A stretch of 64,000 bases of DNA from Variovorax paradoxus (GTDB lineage: Bacteria; Pseudomonadota; Gammaproteobacteria; Burkholderiales; Burkholderiaceae_C). The stretch spans positions 310,001 through 374,000 of the forward strand of contig NZ_CP045644.1 of the NCBI RefSeq assembly GCF_009498455.1. Direction: 5' to 3'. This document shows positions 41,591 to 52,982 of this stretch, piece by piece. The notes under the pieces are model-generated. The model worked only from the letters and a program-made list of their open reading frames with translations. It did not search any database and was not told the DNA's origin. The translations under genes and the position numbers were made by a program. The first letter of the stretch is position 1; the number at the start of each line of letters is the position of its first letter.

Positions 41591-42621
41591 GCCCTGCTCC
41601 CGTCATGCACCGGCCGCTGCACCAGCGTGCGAACCTCCGCCCTGAACTCCGGCGACTGCATCAGCATCACCACGAACACCACCACCGCCTTCACCACGAG
41701 GTTGATCTCTGGCGGCACGCCCAGCGAATAGATCGCATAGGTCAGCGTCTGGATGATCAGCGCGCCGATCACGCTGCCCACGAGGCTGAAACGGCCGCCC
41801 GTGAGCGCCGTGCCGCCGAGCGTGACCGCGAGGATCGCATCGAGCTCCAGCAGTTGCCCGGCGTTGTTGCCGTCCGCGCTCTTCACGTTCGAGCTGATCA
41901 GAAGGCCCGCCACGCCCGCGCAGAGGCCGCAGAACGCATACGCGCCGACGACGAGCCGCCGCGACTGGATGCCCGCCACGCGCGCCGCGGTCGGGTTGAT
42001 GCCCACCGCCTGGATGAACAGGCCGAGCGCCGTGCGCGTGATCGCCAAGTAGAGCAGCACGAACACCGCCGCCACGATGAAGAGAGAGAACGGCAGGCCG
42101 AGCAGGTAGCCGCTGCCGAGGAAGAAGAAGGGCTTGTAGTAGATCGTGATGATCTGCCCGTCCGCGACGAGCTGCGCGATGCCGCGCCCCGCCACCATGA
42201 GGATCAGCGTCGCGATGATCGGCTGCATGCCGACCTTGGCGACCAGCACGCCGTTCCAGAGGCCGCACAGCAGCGCGACGGCAAGCGCCGCAAGGATCGC
42301 GAGCGGCATCGGGAAGCGGCTCACGTCGCTGGACACCGAGCCGCCGATCATCCAGGCCGCGACCGCCGCTGCGATGGCCACCACTGCGCCCACCGAGATG
42401 TCGATGCCGCGCGTGGCGATCACGAGCGTCATGCCGAGCGAGACCAGCACCAGCGGCGCTGCGCGGTTCACGATGTCGATGAGGCTGCCGTAGAGATGGC
42501 CGTCGCGCCATTCGAGGTGCAGGAAGCTCGCGTTGAACGCGGTGTTGATGGCGAGCAGGAGCAGCAGCGTGATGAGCGGCCAGGCGAGGCGGTGGCTCAT
42601 GAGGGAGGAGAGGCGATTCAT
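41587..42621 (-). CDS. ytfT: Sugar ABC transporter permease, YtfT-like
   Basis: Inner-membrane permease of 344 residues from ATG 42621 (MNRLSSLMSHRLAWPLITLL). Hallmark lines: LVSLGMTLVIATRGIDISVG and LDAILAVTLGGTALTGGRFS. First permease of the YtfQRT-YjfF-like importer. An AGGAG lies about 18 bases upstream, which is long. The reading frame stays open without stop through the tandem repeats all the way to an ATG at 43140 that overlaps the ytfR stop as ATGA, so a 173-residue N-terminal extension or coupled leader cannot be excluded. The 42621 start is preferred because the extension is repeat-derived and of low complexity. Confidence 0.88.
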   Translation of the reverse strand: MNRLSSLMSHRLAWPLITLLLLLAINTAFNASFLHLEWRDGHLYGSLIDIVNRAAPLVLVSLGMTLVIATRGIDISVGAVVAIAAAVAAWMIGGSVSSDVSRFPMPLAILAALAVALLCGLWNGVLVAKVGMQPIIATLILMVAGRGIAQLVADGQIITIYYKPFFFLGSGYLLGLPFSLFIVAAVFVLLYLAITRTALGLFIQAVGINPTAARVAGIQSRRLVVGAYAFCGLCAGVAGLLISSNVKSADGNNAGQLLELDAILAVTLGGTALTGGRFSLVGSVIGALIIQTLTYAIYSLGVPPEINLVVKAVVVFVVMLMQSPEFRAEVRTLVQRPVHDGSRA

Positions 42622-42978
42622 GTCTTCTGCCTTGCTCCTTCCCCTTCCGGGGGAAGGCTGGGATGGGGGCACGCGGCCTCGAACGCTGCGCGGCGGTGAA
42701 GGCCGCTTGCCCCCACCCCTGCCCTCCCCAGAGGGGAGGGAGAAAGACAACACATCGCGGCGGTTCATGGCTTCTGCCTTGCTCCTTCTTCCGGGGAAGG
42801 CTGGGATGGGGCACGCGGCCTTGAACACTGCGCGGCGGTGAAGGCCGCTTGCCCTCACCCTGCCCTCCCCAGAGGGGAGGGAGAAAGACAACACATCGCG
42901 GCGGTTCATGGCTTCTGCCTTGCTTCTTCCCCTTCCGGGGGAAGGCTGGGATGGGGGCACGCGACCTTGAACACCGAG
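42619..42978 (-). repeat. Frame-preserving tandem repeat upstream of the ytfT-like start
   Basis: Two full units (42619-42765, 147 bases; 42766-42906, 141 bases) and a partial third (42907 to about 42978). Each unit holds CTTCCGG-type and CCCTCCCC-agag-GGGAGGG-like palindromes, and on the minus strand ends in GGCAGAAGCCATGAAC, a copy of the true ytfT initiation region. Units differ by a handful of substitutions. Both lengths are multiples of three. The whole 42622-43136 interval is repeat; it contains no separate gene. Confidence 0.85.
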
Positions 42979-42999
42979 CAGCAACGCATCGGTCTTGCT

Positions 43000-43023
43000 C
43001 CCTCTCCCGCGTGCGGGAGAGGG
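43000..43023. repeat. REP-like palindrome
   Basis: CCCTCTCCCGC-GT-GCGGGAGAGGG, perfect 11-base arms, followed by TTGGGGTGAGGG. Lies between the tandem repeat and the ytfR-like gene. Confidence 0.8.
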
Positions 43024-43088
43024 TTGGGGTGAGGGTGCGGCCTGCGCAAAGGCCGGCTGCTTATCGAAGGCCCCTACCCTCACCCTAG

Positions 43089-43112
43089 CCCTCTCCCGCA
43101 AGCGGGAGAGGG
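43089..43112. repeat. REP-like palindrome, opposite flank
   Basis: CCCTCTCCCGC-AA-GCGGGAGAGGG, perfect 11-base arms, preceded by CCCTCACCCTAG, the mirror of the tail at 43024. With the copy at 43000 it forms a head-to-head pair about 65 bases apart, the arrangement of REP doublets (REPIN/BIME-like). No REP transposase gene is in the window. Confidence 0.8.
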
Positions 43113-43136
43113 GACAACGCGGAGACAGCGTGTGCG

Positions 43137-44663
<1,527 letters not shown>

Positions 44664-44667
44664 GCGG

Positions 44668-45876
44668 CTACTTGTTCTTGTTGTAGACGTCGATGAACAC
44701 CGCCGCCAGCAGCACCAGCCCCTTGATGACCTGCTGGTAGTCGATGCCGATCCCCAGGATCGACATGCCGTTGTTCATCACGCCCATGATGAAGGCGCCG
44801 ATCACCGCGCCCATCACGCGGCCCACGCCGCCCGAAGCAGATGCGCCGCCGATGAAGCAGGCGGCAATCACATCGAGTTCGAAGCCCAGGCCCGCCTTGG
44901 GCGTGGCCGTGTTCAGGCGCGCCGCGAACACGAGTCCCGCCAACGCAGCCAGCGCGCCCATGTTCACGAAGGTGAGGAAGGCTAGGCGCTGCGTCTTCAC
45001 GCCCGACAGCCGCGCGGCCTTTTCGTTGCCGCCCAGCGCATAGATGCGCCGGCCGATGGTCGTGCGGTTGGTGACGAAGTCGTACACCACGATCAGCACC
45101 GCCATCACCACCAGCACGTTGGGCAGGCCCTTGTAAGTCGAGAGCAGGTAACTGAAGAAAAGAATGATCGCCGCGAAGAACAGGTTCTTCACGAGGAAGA
45201 AGGCGTAGGGCTCCTGCTCCATGCCATGCGCTTTGAGCTTGGCGCGCCCGCGCAGCTTGAAGAACACCAGCGCCGCCGCGGCCAGCGCGCCCACGACCAG
45301 CGAGGTGGTGCGCACCGTGTCGCCGCCGAGCGGATCGGGAATGAAGCCCGAGCTCAGGCGTTGGAACTCCACCGGGAACGGCCCCACCGACTGCCCCGCG
45401 AGCAGCGCCAGCGTGAGCCCCTTGAACACCAGCATGCCCGCCAGCGTGACGATGAACGACGGGATCTTGCGGAACGCGACGAACCAGCCCTGCGCCGCAC
45501 CGATGACGGCGCCGGCCGCGATGCTGATGAGCGCCGTCGGCACGAAGTGCCATTCGTACTCGACCATCAACACCGCTGCGAGCGCGCCGATGAAGCCGCA
45601 CACCGAGCCCACCGACAGGTCGATGTGACCCGCCACGATCACCAGCAGCATGCCCAGCGCCATGATGACGACGTAGCTGTTCTGCAGCAGCAGGTTGGTG
45701 AGGTTCAGCGGTCGCAAGAGCGTGCCGTCGGTCAGCACCTGGAACAGCACCATGATCGCGACCAGCGAGATCAGCATGCCGTACTCGCGCAGGTTGTTCT
45801 TCAGGAAGCCCACGTGCAGCTTCGGGGTGGCAGCGGGTGCGGCGCCTTGCACCGCGTTGGCTTCAGGCTGCGACAT
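44668..45876 (-). CDS. gguB: Sugar ABC transporter permease, GguB/MmsB-like
   Basis: Permease of 402 residues with about 10-12 helices, of the multiple-monosaccharide (XylH-like) group; longer than RbsC-type permeases, with an insert between helices ([20 protein letters not shown]). Family lines: [53 protein letters not shown] and [22 protein letters not shown] 45876 overlaps the gguA end by 14 bases; a GTG two codons earlier (45882) is an alternative. Confidence 0.92.
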   Translation of the reverse strand: MSQPEANAVQGAAPAATPKLHVGFLKNNLREYGMLISLVAIMVLFQVLTDGTLLRPLNLTNLLLQNSYVVIMALGMLLVIVAGHIDLSVGSVCGFIGALAAVLMVEYEWHFVPTALISIAAGAVIGAAQGWFVAFRKIPSFIVTLAGMLVFKGLTLALLAGQSVGPFPVEFQRLSSGFIPDPLGGDTVRTTSLVVGALAAAALVFFKLRGRAKLKAHGMEQEPYAFFLVKNLFFAAIILFFSYLLSTYKGLPNVLVVMAVLIVVYDFVTNRTTIGRRIYALGGNEKAARLSGVKTQRLAFLTFVNMGALAALAGLVFAARLNTATPKAGLGFELDVIAACFIGGASASGGVGRVMGAVIGAFIMGVMNNGMSILGIGIDYQQVIKGLVLLAAVFIDVYNKNK

Positions 45877-47419
45877 GGACACTGCTCCCCGCGCTCACGA
45901 TCGCATGCATGATGCGCTCCTGCGACGCCTCGGCCGCCGTGAACTCGGCCACGAAGCGACCCTCGTTCATCACGTAGATGCGGTCGCACATGCCGAGCAA
46001 CTCCGGCAGTTCGGAAGAGATCATGAGAATGCCTTTGCCCTCGCTCGCAAGCTGGTCGATGATGGTGTAGATCTCGTACTTGGCGCCCACGTCGATGCCG
46101 CGCGTGGGTTCGTCCAATATCAGCAGTTCGGGTTTCGTGAAGAGCCACTTGCTCAGCACCACCTTCTGCTGGTTGCCGCCCGACAGGTTGACCACCAGCT
46201 GCTCGACGCCCGAGCAGCGGATGTTCAGCGCCTTCTTGTAGTCGTTGGCCACCTTGAACTCGCGGCCGTCGTCGATCACCGAGCGCTCGGAAATCGCATC
46301 GAGGTTCGCGAGGCTGATGTTCTTGCGGATGCCTTCTTCCAGCACCAGCCCGAGGCCCTTGCGGTCTTCGGTGACGTAGGCGATGCCGTGGTCGATGGCC
46401 TTGCGCACGGTGCTCACGTCCACCGCCTTGCCATGCATGCGCACCGAACCGCTGATGCGCTGTCCGTACGACTTGCCGAACACGCTCATCGCGAGTTCGG
46501 TGCGGCCCGCGCCCATGAGGCCCGCGATGCCGACGATCTCGCCCTGGCGCACGTGCAGGTTCACGCCCTTGATCTGCTCGCGGTCGGCATGCAGCGCGTG
46601 GTGCACGCGCCAGTCGCGCACTTCGAGCACCGTCTCGCCGATCTTGGGCGAGCGCTGCGGGTAGCGGTGTTCCATGTCGCGGCCCACCATGCCGCGGATG
46701 ATGCGGTCTTCGCTGATCGCCTGCTTTGCGCAGTCCATCGTCTCCACCGTGGCACCGTCGCGCAGCACGGTGATCGCGTCGGCCACCTTGGCGATCTCGT
46801 TGAGCTTGTGCGAGATGAGGATCGAGGCGATGCCCTGGCGCTTGAGTTCGAGCAGCAGCGTCAGCAGCGCGTCGCTGTCGTTCTCGTTGAGGCTGGCGGT
46901 GGGCTCGTCGAGGATCAGGAGCTTCACCTCCTTGGCCAGCGCTTTCGCAATTTCCACCAGCTGCTGCTTGCCCACGCCCAGGTCGGTCACGAGCGTGGTG
47001 GGCAGCTCTTTCAGTCCCACCTTCGCCAGCAGCTCGCGCGTCTTCGCATAGGCAGCGAACCAGTCGATCACGCCGCCGGTCGCGATCTCGTTGCCCAGAA
47101 ACAGGTTCTCGGCAATCGAGAGCAGCGGCACCAGCGCGAGCTCCTGGTGAATGATGATGATGCCGAGCTTCTCGCTGTCGGCGATCGTCTTGAAGCGGCG
47201 CAGCTCGCCCTCGAAATGGATCTCGCCGGTGTACGAGTCGCACGGGTAGACGCCGCTCAAGACCTTCATGAGCGTCGACTTGCCCGCGCCGTTCTCGCCG
47301 ACCACCGCGTGGATCTCCCCCGCGCGCACGGCGAGGTTGACGTTGCTCAGGGCCTTCACCCCGGGAAACGTCTTGGTGATCCCGCGCATCTCGAGGATCG
47401 TGCGTTCGCCGTCCTTCAC
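45863..47419 (-). CDS. gguA: Sugar ABC transporter ATPase, GguA/MmsA-like
   Basis: Tandem-domain sugar ATPase of 518 residues. Domain 1: Walker [10 protein letters not shown], signature [15 protein letters not shown], Walker [15 protein letters not shown]. Domain 2: [16 protein letters not shown], signature [32 protein letters not shown]. The ATG overlaps the chvE stop by four bases (ATGA). Together with the binding protein upstream and the gguB permease it forms a complete multiple-sugar importer of the Agrobacterium ChvE-GguAB kind, accepting arabinose, galactose, glucose and related sugars. Confidence 0.93.
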   Translation of the reverse strand: MKDGERTILEMRGITKTFPGVKALSNVNLAVRAGEIHAVVGENGAGKSTLMKVLSGVYPCDSYTGEIHFEGELRRFKTIADSEKLGIIIIHQELALVPLLSIAENLFLGNEIATGGVIDWFAAYAKTRELLAKVGLKELPTTLVTDLGVGKQQLVEIAKALAKEVKLLILDEPTASLNENDSDALLTLLLELKRQGIASILISHKLNEIAKVADAITVLRDGATVETMDCAKQAISEDRIIRGMVGRDMEHRYPQRSPKIGETVLEVRDWRVHHALHADREQIKGVNLHVRQGEIVGIAGLMGAGRTELAMSVFGKSYGQRISGSVRMHGKAVDVSTVRKAIDHGIAYVTEDRKGLGLVLEEGIRKNISLANLDAISERSVIDDGREFKVANDYKKALNIRCSGVEQLVVNLSGGNQQKVVLSKWLFTKPELLILDEPTRGIDVGAKYEIYTIIDQLASEGKGILMISSELPELLGMCDRIYVMNEGRFVAEFTAAEASQERIMHAIVSAGSSVHVAA

Positions 47420-48486
47420 TTGACCTGGCTTTCCTTGTAGTAGCCGCTGTCGACCAGCACCTGCTTCCAGTTGGAGCCGTCCACGCTCACCGGCTTGAGC
47501 AGGTACGAGGGCACGACCTTGATGCCGTTGTTGTAGGTCTTGGTGTCGTTCACCTCGGGCGTCTTGCCCGAGAGCATGGCGTCGGCCATGGCCACCGTCA
47601 CCTTGGCCAGCTCGCGCGTGTCCTTGAACACGGTGGAGCTCTGCTCCTTGCGCAGGATCGACTTGACCGAAGGAATCTCCGCGTCCTGCCCCGACACCAC
47701 CGGCATCGGCTGCGAGCCCGAGCCGTAGCCCACGCCCTTGAGCGACGAGAGAATGCCGATCGACAGGCCGTCGTACGGCGACAGCACCGCATCGACGCGG
47801 TTCTTCGTGTAGTAGGCCGACAGCAGGTTGTCCATGCGCGCCTGCGCCACCGCGCCGTCCCAGCGCAGCGTGCCGACCTTGTCCATGCCCATCTGCTTGC
47901 TGCGCACCACCAGCTTGCCGCTGTCGATGTAGAGCTTGAGCACCGACATCGCGCCGTTGTAGAAGAAGAAGGCGTTGTTGTCGTCGGGCGAGCCGCCGAA
48001 CAGCTCGATGTTGAACGGGCCCTTGCCGCTCTTCAGGCCCAGCGCCGCTTCGATCGATTGGGCCTGCAGCACGCCGACCTGGAAGTTGTCGAAGGTGGCG
48101 TAGTAGTCGACGTTCTTCGAGCCCTTGATGAGCCGGTCGTACGCGATGACCTTCACGCCCTTGTCAGCGGCCTTCTGCAGCACGTCGGACAGCGTGGTGC
48201 CGTCGATGGCCGCGATGACCAGCACCTTCGAGCCCTTGGTCACCATGTTCTCGATCTGCGCGAGCTGGTTCGGAATGTCGTCGTCGGCGTACTGCAGGTC
48301 GGTCTTGTAGCCCTTGTCCTTGAAGTACTTGACCATGTTCGCGCCGTCGGCGATCCAGCGCGCCGACGACTTGGTGGGCATCGAGATGGCGATGAGGCCC
48401 TTGTCCTGCGCATGGGCCAGCGGCGTGAAGCCGACGACGGCGAAAGCGAGGCCTGCGAGCGAGGCTTTGAGGAAGTTGCGTTTCAT
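47416..48486 (-). CDS. chvE: Periplasmic multiple-sugar-binding protein, ChvE-like
   Basis: Exported binding protein of 356 residues: signal peptide ([19 protein letters not shown]), then the type I periplasmic-binding fold starting [20 protein letters not shown]. Lines [35 protein letters not shown] and [20 protein letters not shown] are typical of ChvE/GBP/XylF proteins. It probably binds L-arabinose, D-galactose, D-glucose or D-xylose; the arabinose-type enzymes in the operon favour the first two. It lies 12 bases downstream of the ytfQ-like gene. Confidence 0.93.
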   Translation of the reverse strand: MKRNFLKASLAGLAFAVVGFTPLAHAQDKGLIAISMPTKSSARWIADGANMVKYFKDKGYKTDLQYADDDIPNQLAQIENMVTKGSKVLVIAAIDGTTLSDVLQKAADKGVKVIAYDRLIKGSKNVDYYATFDNFQVGVLQAQSIEAALGLKSGKGPFNIELFGGSPDDNNAFFFYNGAMSVLKLYIDSGKLVVRSKQMGMDKVGTLRWDGAVAQARMDNLLSAYYTKNRVDAVLSPYDGLSIGILSSLKGVGYGSGSQPMPVVSGQDAEIPSVKSILRKEQSSTVFKDTRELAKVTVAMADAMLSGKTPEVNDTKTYNNGIKVVPSYLLKPVSVDGSNWKQVLVDSGYYKESQVK

Positions 48487-48498
48487 GTCGGTCGGCTC

Positions 48499-49464
48499 TC
48501 AGTACTTGCGGTTCGGGAATTCTTTGGCGGCCACTTCCATCGGGAAGATGCCCTCTTCGGTCACGATGCGCTTGGGCAGCGGCTTGCCGGCCTTGATGTC
48601 CTTCACCGCCTGCATGAGCTGCGGGCCGAGCAGCGGGCTGCATTCGACCGACACGTTGAGCTTGCCGGCGATCATGGCTTCGAAGGCGCCCTTCACCCCG
48701 TCGATCGAGATGATGGTGATGTCCTTCGCGGGCTTCATGCCGGCTTCCTCGATCGCCTGGATCGCTCCGATCGCCATGTCGTCGTTGTGCGCATAGAGCA
48801 CGTTGATCTTCTTGCCCTCGGCCTTCAAGAAGGCTTCCATCACCTCCTTGCCCTTGGCACGCGTGAAGTCGCCGGTCTGGGAGCGGATGATCTTGAACTT
48901 CGGATCGGCCTTGATGATTTCCTCGAAGCCCTTCTTGCGGTCGATGGCCGGGGCCGAGCCCACGGTGCCCTGCAGCTCGACGATGTTCACGTCACCCTTC
49001 TGGCCCTTCATCTTCTCGAGCAGCCAGCGGCCGGCCTTGCGGCCTTCTTCGGTGAAGTCGGAGCCCATGAAGGTCACGTAGAGCGAGTCGTCCTTGGTGC
49101 TCACGGAACGGTCGGTCAGCACCACCGGAATCTTCGCGGCCTTGGCTTCGCGCAGCACGGTTTCCCAGCCCGACTCGACCACGGGCGAGAACGCAATCAC
49201 GTCGACCTTCTGCGCGATGTACGAGCGGATCGCCTTGATCTGGTTTTCCTGCTTCTGCTGCGCGTCGGAGAACTTCAGCTCGATGCCCGCCTCCTTGGCC
49301 GACGACTTGATCGACTCGGTGTTGGCCGTGCGCCATTCGCTCTCGGCGCCCACCTGCGCGAAACCGAGCACGAGTTTTTTCTGCGCAAAGGCGGACACGG
49401 GCAGCAGGCTGCCCAGGGCTGCGGCGGCGAGCGCGGTGTGGAGGGTGCGGCGATTCATGGTCAT
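48499..49464 (-). CDS. ytfQ: Periplasmic sugar-binding protein, YtfQ-like
   Basis: Exported binding protein of 321 residues: signal peptide (ALAAAALGSLLPVSAFAQ), mature start KKLVLGFAQVGAESEWRTAN. This and VIAFSPVVESGWETVLREAK, SDFTEEGRKAGRWL and AIDRKKGFEE are the signature of the YtfQ galactofuranose-binding group. It should deliver sugar to the YtfR-YtfT-YjfF complex, although the genes for ChvE-GguAB are inserted between them. In Burkholderiales such systems import L-arabinose. Start ATG 49464; a second ATG is two codons on. Confidence 0.92.
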   Translation of the reverse strand: MTMNRRTLHTALAAAALGSLLPVSAFAQKKLVLGFAQVGAESEWRTANTESIKSSAKEAGIELKFSDAQQKQENQIKAIRSYIAQKVDVIAFSPVVESGWETVLREAKAAKIPVVLTDRSVSTKDDSLYVTFMGSDFTEEGRKAGRWLLEKMKGQKGDVNIVELQGTVGSAPAIDRKKGFEEIIKADPKFKIIRSQTGDFTRAKGKEVMEAFLKAEGKKINVLYAHNDDMAIGAIQAIEEAGMKPAKDITIISIDGVKGAFEAMIAGKLNVSVECSPLLGPQLMQAVKDIKAGKPLPKRIVTEEGIFPMEVAAKEFPNRKY

Positions 49465-49512
49465 GGTTGTCTCCTTCTTGATGAGTCTGTGGTGCGTCTG
49501 TGATGAGTTCGG

Positions 49513-50967
49513 TCAGGCCAGCATGTAGCCGGTCTTGACCGTCGTGTAGAACTCCGCGGCGTGGCGCCCTTGTTCGCGCGGCCCGTAGCCCGACCCTTTG
49601 CGGCCGCCGAAGGGCGCATGAAAGTCCACCCCCGCGGTCGGCAGATTGACCATCGTCATGCCGACCACGGCATGGCGTCTGAAATGCATCGCGTGCTTCA
49701 GCGAGTTGGTGCAGATGCCCGCGCACAGGCCGAAGGGCGTGTCGTTGCACAGCGCGAGCGCTTCGTCGTAATCGCCGGCGCGCAACACGCAGGCCAGCGG
49801 CCCGAAGATCTCTTCGCGCGCGATGCGGTGTTCGGGCCGGGCCAGGAAGAGCGCGGGGCTCATGTAGTGGCCGGCGGTAGCGCGCTGCAGCGCCTCGCCG
49901 CCCCACACGTGCTCGGCCCCCTCTTCGCGCGCGACGTCGATCCACGCGAGGTTCTGCGCCAGCCGCTCTGCATCGGCCACAGGGCCGATGTCGATGTCGC
50001 GCTCCAGCGCGTGGCCGATCTTCAATGTCTTCAGGCGCTGGCGCAGCTTCGCCACGAAGGCGTCGTGTACGGCGGCTTCGACGATGAGGCGGCTCGATGC
50101 CGTGCAGCGCTGGCCGTTGGAAAAGTAGGCGCCCTGCACCGCGCAGTCGACGGCGCGGTCGAGGTCGGCGTCGGCCAGCACCACGAGCGCGTTCTTGCCG
50201 CCCATCTCCAGCTGCACCTTGGCGCGCCGTGCGGCCGCGGCCTGCAGCACGCGTTCGCCATTGACGGCCGAGCCGGTGAAGCTCAGCGCATCGACCAGCG
50301 CGCTGTCGACCAGCGCCTGCCCGGCCTCGCGGCCGCTGCCCATCACGAGATTGAACACACCGGCCGGCAAGGTGGCGCGGCTGATGATGTCGGTCAGTGC
50401 CCAGCCGCAGGCCGGCACCAGCTCGGCCGGCTTGAAGACCACGCTGTTGCCATGCGCCAGCGCCGCGGCAATCTTGGAGGCCGGCACGGCGAAGGGCGTG
50501 TTCCACGGCGTGATGAGGCCCACCACGCCGACCGGTTCGCGCGTCACGTCGACCTGCACGCCGGCGCGCACCGACGCCACGTTTTCGCCACCGCCGCCGC
50601 GCAGGGCTTCACCCGCGAAGAACTTGAAGATCTGGCCCGCGCGCGCCACCTCGGCCACGGCCTCGGGCAGCGTCTTGCCGACCTCGCGCGCCAGCAGCAG
50701 GCCCAGCTCGTCCTTGCGTGCGAGCAGCTCGGCGCCGATGCGGTCGAGCACGTCGGCGCGCCGCTGCGGCGTGCTGTGGCTCCAGTGCACGAAGGCCTCG
50801 TTGGCCGCGCGGATCGCCAGCTCGACCTGGCGCCGGTCGGCACGGGCGTACTCGGCCACCACCTCGCTGGTGTCGGATGGATTGACGCTGACACCGGTGG
50901 TCGCGCTGGTTTCCCAGCGGCCGTTGATGTACTGGCGCACGCTCTGCCGAAGCTCGCCGTGGATCAC
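49513..50967 (-). CDS. Aldehyde dehydrogenase, probable 2-oxoglutarate semialdehyde dehydrogenase
   Basis: NAD(P)+-dependent dehydrogenase of 484 residues; in this setting it oxidises 2-oxoglutarate semialdehyde to 2-oxoglutarate, the last step of oxidative arabinose breakdown. Catalytic Cys288 in NGQRCTASS, general base Glu254 in LEMGGKN, Asn in TPWNTPF, and cofactor motif FTGSAVNGERV. The start is a GTG at 50967, with AAGG upstream; no in-frame ATG is better placed. First gene of the operon, diverging from the LysR regulator gene across 147 bases with a strong palindrome. Confidence 0.9.
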   Translation of the reverse strand: MIHGELRQSVRQYINGRWETSATTGVSVNPSDTSEVVAEYARADRRQVELAIRAANEAFVHWSHSTPQRRADVLDRIGAELLARKDELGLLLAREVGKTLPEAVAEVARAGQIFKFFAGEALRGGGGENVASVRAGVQVDVTREPVGVVGLITPWNTPFAVPASKIAAALAHGNSVVFKPAELVPACGWALTDIISRATLPAGVFNLVMGSGREAGQALVDSALVDALSFTGSAVNGERVLQAAAARRAKVQLEMGGKNALVVLADADLDRAVDCAVQGAYFSNGQRCTASSRLIVEAAVHDAFVAKLRQRLKTLKIGHALERDIDIGPVADAERLAQNLAWIDVAREEGAEHVWGGEALQRATAGHYMSPALFLARPEHRIAREEIFGPLACVLRAGDYDEALALCNDTPFGLCAGICTNSLKHAMHFRRHAVVGMTMVNLPTAGVDFHAPFGGRKGSGYGPREQGRHAAEFYTTVKTGYMLA

Positions 50968-51010
50968 CGTGGCGTTGCCTTGTCTCTGTTGTTATGGGAC
51001 TGGGGCGGAA

Positions 51011-51052
51011 GTCTAGAAACGATTTCGATATCGATCCAATCGTTTTTTAGAC
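51011..51052. promoter_or_regulatory. Nested palindrome, probable LysR operator for the sugar operon
   Basis: Outer arms AAACGATT (51017-51024) and AATCGTTT (51038-51045), perfect, extended on both sides by GTCTA/TAGAC with one bulged base. Between them lies a perfect 10-base palindrome TCGATATCGA (51025-51034). It sits in the 147-base gap between the divergent aldehyde dehydrogenase and LysR genes, the classic place for a LysR recognition site. The sequence ATATCAATCGGTG at 51060-51072 is close to ATATCAATCGATG at 52890-52902. Confidence 0.65.
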
Positions 51053-51114
51053 AAAATGCATATCAATCGGTGGATTCTGGAAAACCCCGTCAGACCTTCG
51101 TTCGCACCTTCTTC

Positions 51115-52074
51115 ATGAACACCTACAACCACTGGTTCATCCGCGCCCGCCTCAAGACCCGCCAGCTGCTGTTGCTCGTGGCGCTGGCCGAGGAAGGCAA
51201 CATCCACCGCGCGGCGCAGGTGCTCAACATGACGCAGCCCGCCGCGTCGAAGTTGCTGAAGGACCTGGAAGACGTGCTCGAGGTGCCGCTGTTCGACCGC
51301 CTGCCGCGCGGCATGCGCCCGACCTGGTACGGCGAAACCATGATCCGCCACGCCCGCGTGGCGCTGGCCAGCCTGAACCAGGCGCACGACGAGCTCACCG
51401 CGCTGAAGGCCGGGCGCTTCGGCCAGGTGAACGTGGGCGCCATCACCGCGCCGGGCCTCACGCTGATGCCGCCGGCCGTGGCGATGGTCAAGCGCGAGCA
51501 GCCCGACCTGCGCGTGTCGCTCGAGATCGAGACCAGCGCGGTGCTGATGGAGCGGCTCGCGCAGGGCAAGCTCGACATCCTGGTGGCGCGGCTGTTCGCC
51601 GAGCACGACAAATCACAGCTGCGCTACGAGGCCTTGGCCGAAGAACCGGTGTGCGCGCTGGTGCGCCCCGGCCATCCGCTGCTGGGCGTGAGCGGGCTCA
51701 CGCTGCGCGACGTGGTGGGCGCCGGCTGGATCGTGCCGCCCGCGGGCAGCGTGCTGCGCCACCGCTTCGAGCTGATGTTCCAGGAAGAAGGCCTCGCGCC
51801 GCCGGCCAACATCATCGAAAGCCCGGCGCTGCTGTTCATCACGCGCATGCTGCAGCAGAGCGATATGGTCGCGGTGCTGGCGAGCGACGTGGCGCGCTAC
51901 TACGCGGCGCACGGCATCGTGTCGCTGCTGCCGCTGGACATGCCCTGCCACATGGACGCCTTCGGCATCATCACGCGCACCGACCGGCTGCTGTCGCCGG
52001 CCGCGAAGGTGATGATGAAGGCGCTGAAGACGGCGAGCATGAGCGTCTACGGACGCAAACTCGAGATGGACTGA
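51115..52074 (+). CDS. LysR-family regulator of the sugar operon (GbpR-like)
   Basis: DNA-binding regulator of 319 residues. ATG 51115; HTH in LKTRQLLLLVALAEEGNIHR and AAQVLNMTQPAASKLLKDLE, then the LysR ligand-binding domain from about residue 95. The N-terminal pattern (RLKTRQLLLLVAL, QPAASKLLKDLE) is that of the subgroup that includes GbpR, which controls the ChvE galactose-binding protein gene in Agrobacterium. It diverges from the ten-gene sugar operon and converges with the SDR gene, whose stop codon it abuts. The ligand is presumably the sugar or its lactone or acid (inference). Confidence 0.9.
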   Translation: MNTYNHWFIRARLKTRQLLLLVALAEEGNIHRAAQVLNMTQPAASKLLKDLEDVLEVPLFDRLPRGMRPTWYGETMIRHARVALASLNQAHDELTALKAGRFGQVNVGAITAPGLTLMPPAVAMVKREQPDLRVSLEIETSAVLMERLAQGKLDILVARLFAEHDKSQLRYEALAEEPVCALVRPGHPLLGVSGLTLRDVVGAGWIVPPAGSVLRHRFELMFQEEGLAPPANIIESPALLFITRMLQQSDMVAVLASDVARYYAAHGIVSLLPLDMPCHMDAFGIITRTDRLLSPAAKVMMKALKTASMSVYGRKLEMD

Positions 52075-52869
52075 TCAGGTCCAGCCGGCGTCCACCGTGA
52101 ACTCCTGCGCGGTGCACATCTTCGCGTCGTCCGACGCGAGAAACAGCACCATGCGCGCGATGTCTTCGGGCATCAGCTTGTCGGGCAGGCACTGGTTGCG
52201 ATGCAGCGCCTTCTCGCCCTCGTCGTCGAGCCACAGCTTCACCTGCCGCTCGGTCATCACCCAGCCGGGCGACACGGTGTTGATGCGGATGCGATCCTTG
52301 CCCAGCTCCACCGCGAGCCCGCGCGTGAGGCCGTTCACCGACGACTTGGCGATCGCGTAGCAGGGGTAGCCCGAGCCCTTGGTCTGCCAGCCCGTGGAGC
52401 CGAGGTTGACCACCGAACCGAAGCCCAGGCGCTTCATGCCCGGCACCACCGACTGGATCGCGAACAGCGCGGGCCGCTCGTTGATGGCCATGCGGTTGTC
52501 GTAGTAGTCGGGCGTGACCGATTCGAGCGTGTGGCGATCGTCGCTCGCCACGTTGTTGACCAGCACCGCAAAGTCGCCGAGCTCGGTGGCAGCGTCGGCC
52601 ATGGCCCGCTGCAGCGCGTCGATGTCGCGCACGTCGCAGGCGCGCCACCACGGCGCGGCGTGGCCGGCCTCGGTGATCTGCGCGGCGAGCGCGGCGCTCG
52701 CACCTTCGGCGATGTCGATGAAGGCCACGCGCGCGCCCTGCGCCGCAAAAGCAGCGACGATGGCCGCGCCGATGCCGCTGCCGCCGCCGGTGACGAAGAC
52801 GGTGCGGTTCTTCAGGCTGGGATGGATGGAAAGCTGGGGGGAATTCAAGAAAAGGTCTCCAGGGTGCAT
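52075..52869 (-). CDS. Short-chain dehydrogenase, candidate aldose 1-dehydrogenase
   Basis: Classical SDR of 264 residues: cofactor motif TGGGSGIG near residue 30, NNVA, catalytic Ser in NLGSTG, and Tyr171/Lys175 in YAIAK. In context it is the best candidate for the first step, oxidation of L-arabinose (or D-galactose) to its lactone with NAD(P)+; no Gfo/Idh-type arabinose dehydrogenase is present. The start is uncertain: ATG 52869 is used, but a TTG at 52848, eight bases after GGAGA, gives MNSPQLSIHPSLKNRTVFVT-like start and is a serious alternative. It diverges from the lactonase gene across a palindromic gap and converges with the LysR gene. Confidence 0.85.
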   Translation of the reverse strand: MHPGDLFLNSPQLSIHPSLKNRTVFVTGGGSGIGAAIVAAFAAQGARVAFIDIAEGASAALAAQITEAGHAAPWWRACDVRDIDALQRAMADAATELGDFAVLVNNVASDDRHTLESVTPDYYDNRMAINERPALFAIQSVVPGMKRLGFGSVVNLGSTGWQTKGSGYPCYAIAKSSVNGLTRGLAVELGKDRIRINTVSPGWVMTERQVKLWLDDEGEKALHRNQCLPDKLMPEDIARMVLFLASDDAKMCTAQEFTVDAGWT

Positions 52870-52888
52870 CTCATGACATTGCAAAATC

Positions 52889-52910
52889 AATATCAATCGA
52901 TGCCGATATT
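52889..52910. promoter_or_regulatory. Inverted repeat between SDR and lactonase genes
   Basis: AATATC-N10-GATATT, with the 13-base string ATATCAATCGATG at 52890-52902 that also occurs, with one change, at 51060-51072 before the LysR gene. This makes it a likely second site for the same regulator, joining the divergent SDR and lactonase genes to the regulon. Confidence 0.5.
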
Positions 52911-52982
52911 TTCAGTTTCAGTTATCAATATGCCTTGATACGATCCGCCGCGTCAAGGCGACATGACATTCAGAAAGAACAA

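Noticed and set aside
42619..43112. CRISPR-like array.
   Set aside because: Repeats are 141-147 bases with no constant short repeat alternating with unique spacers, and no cas genes are present; it is a tandem duplication plus REP palindromes.
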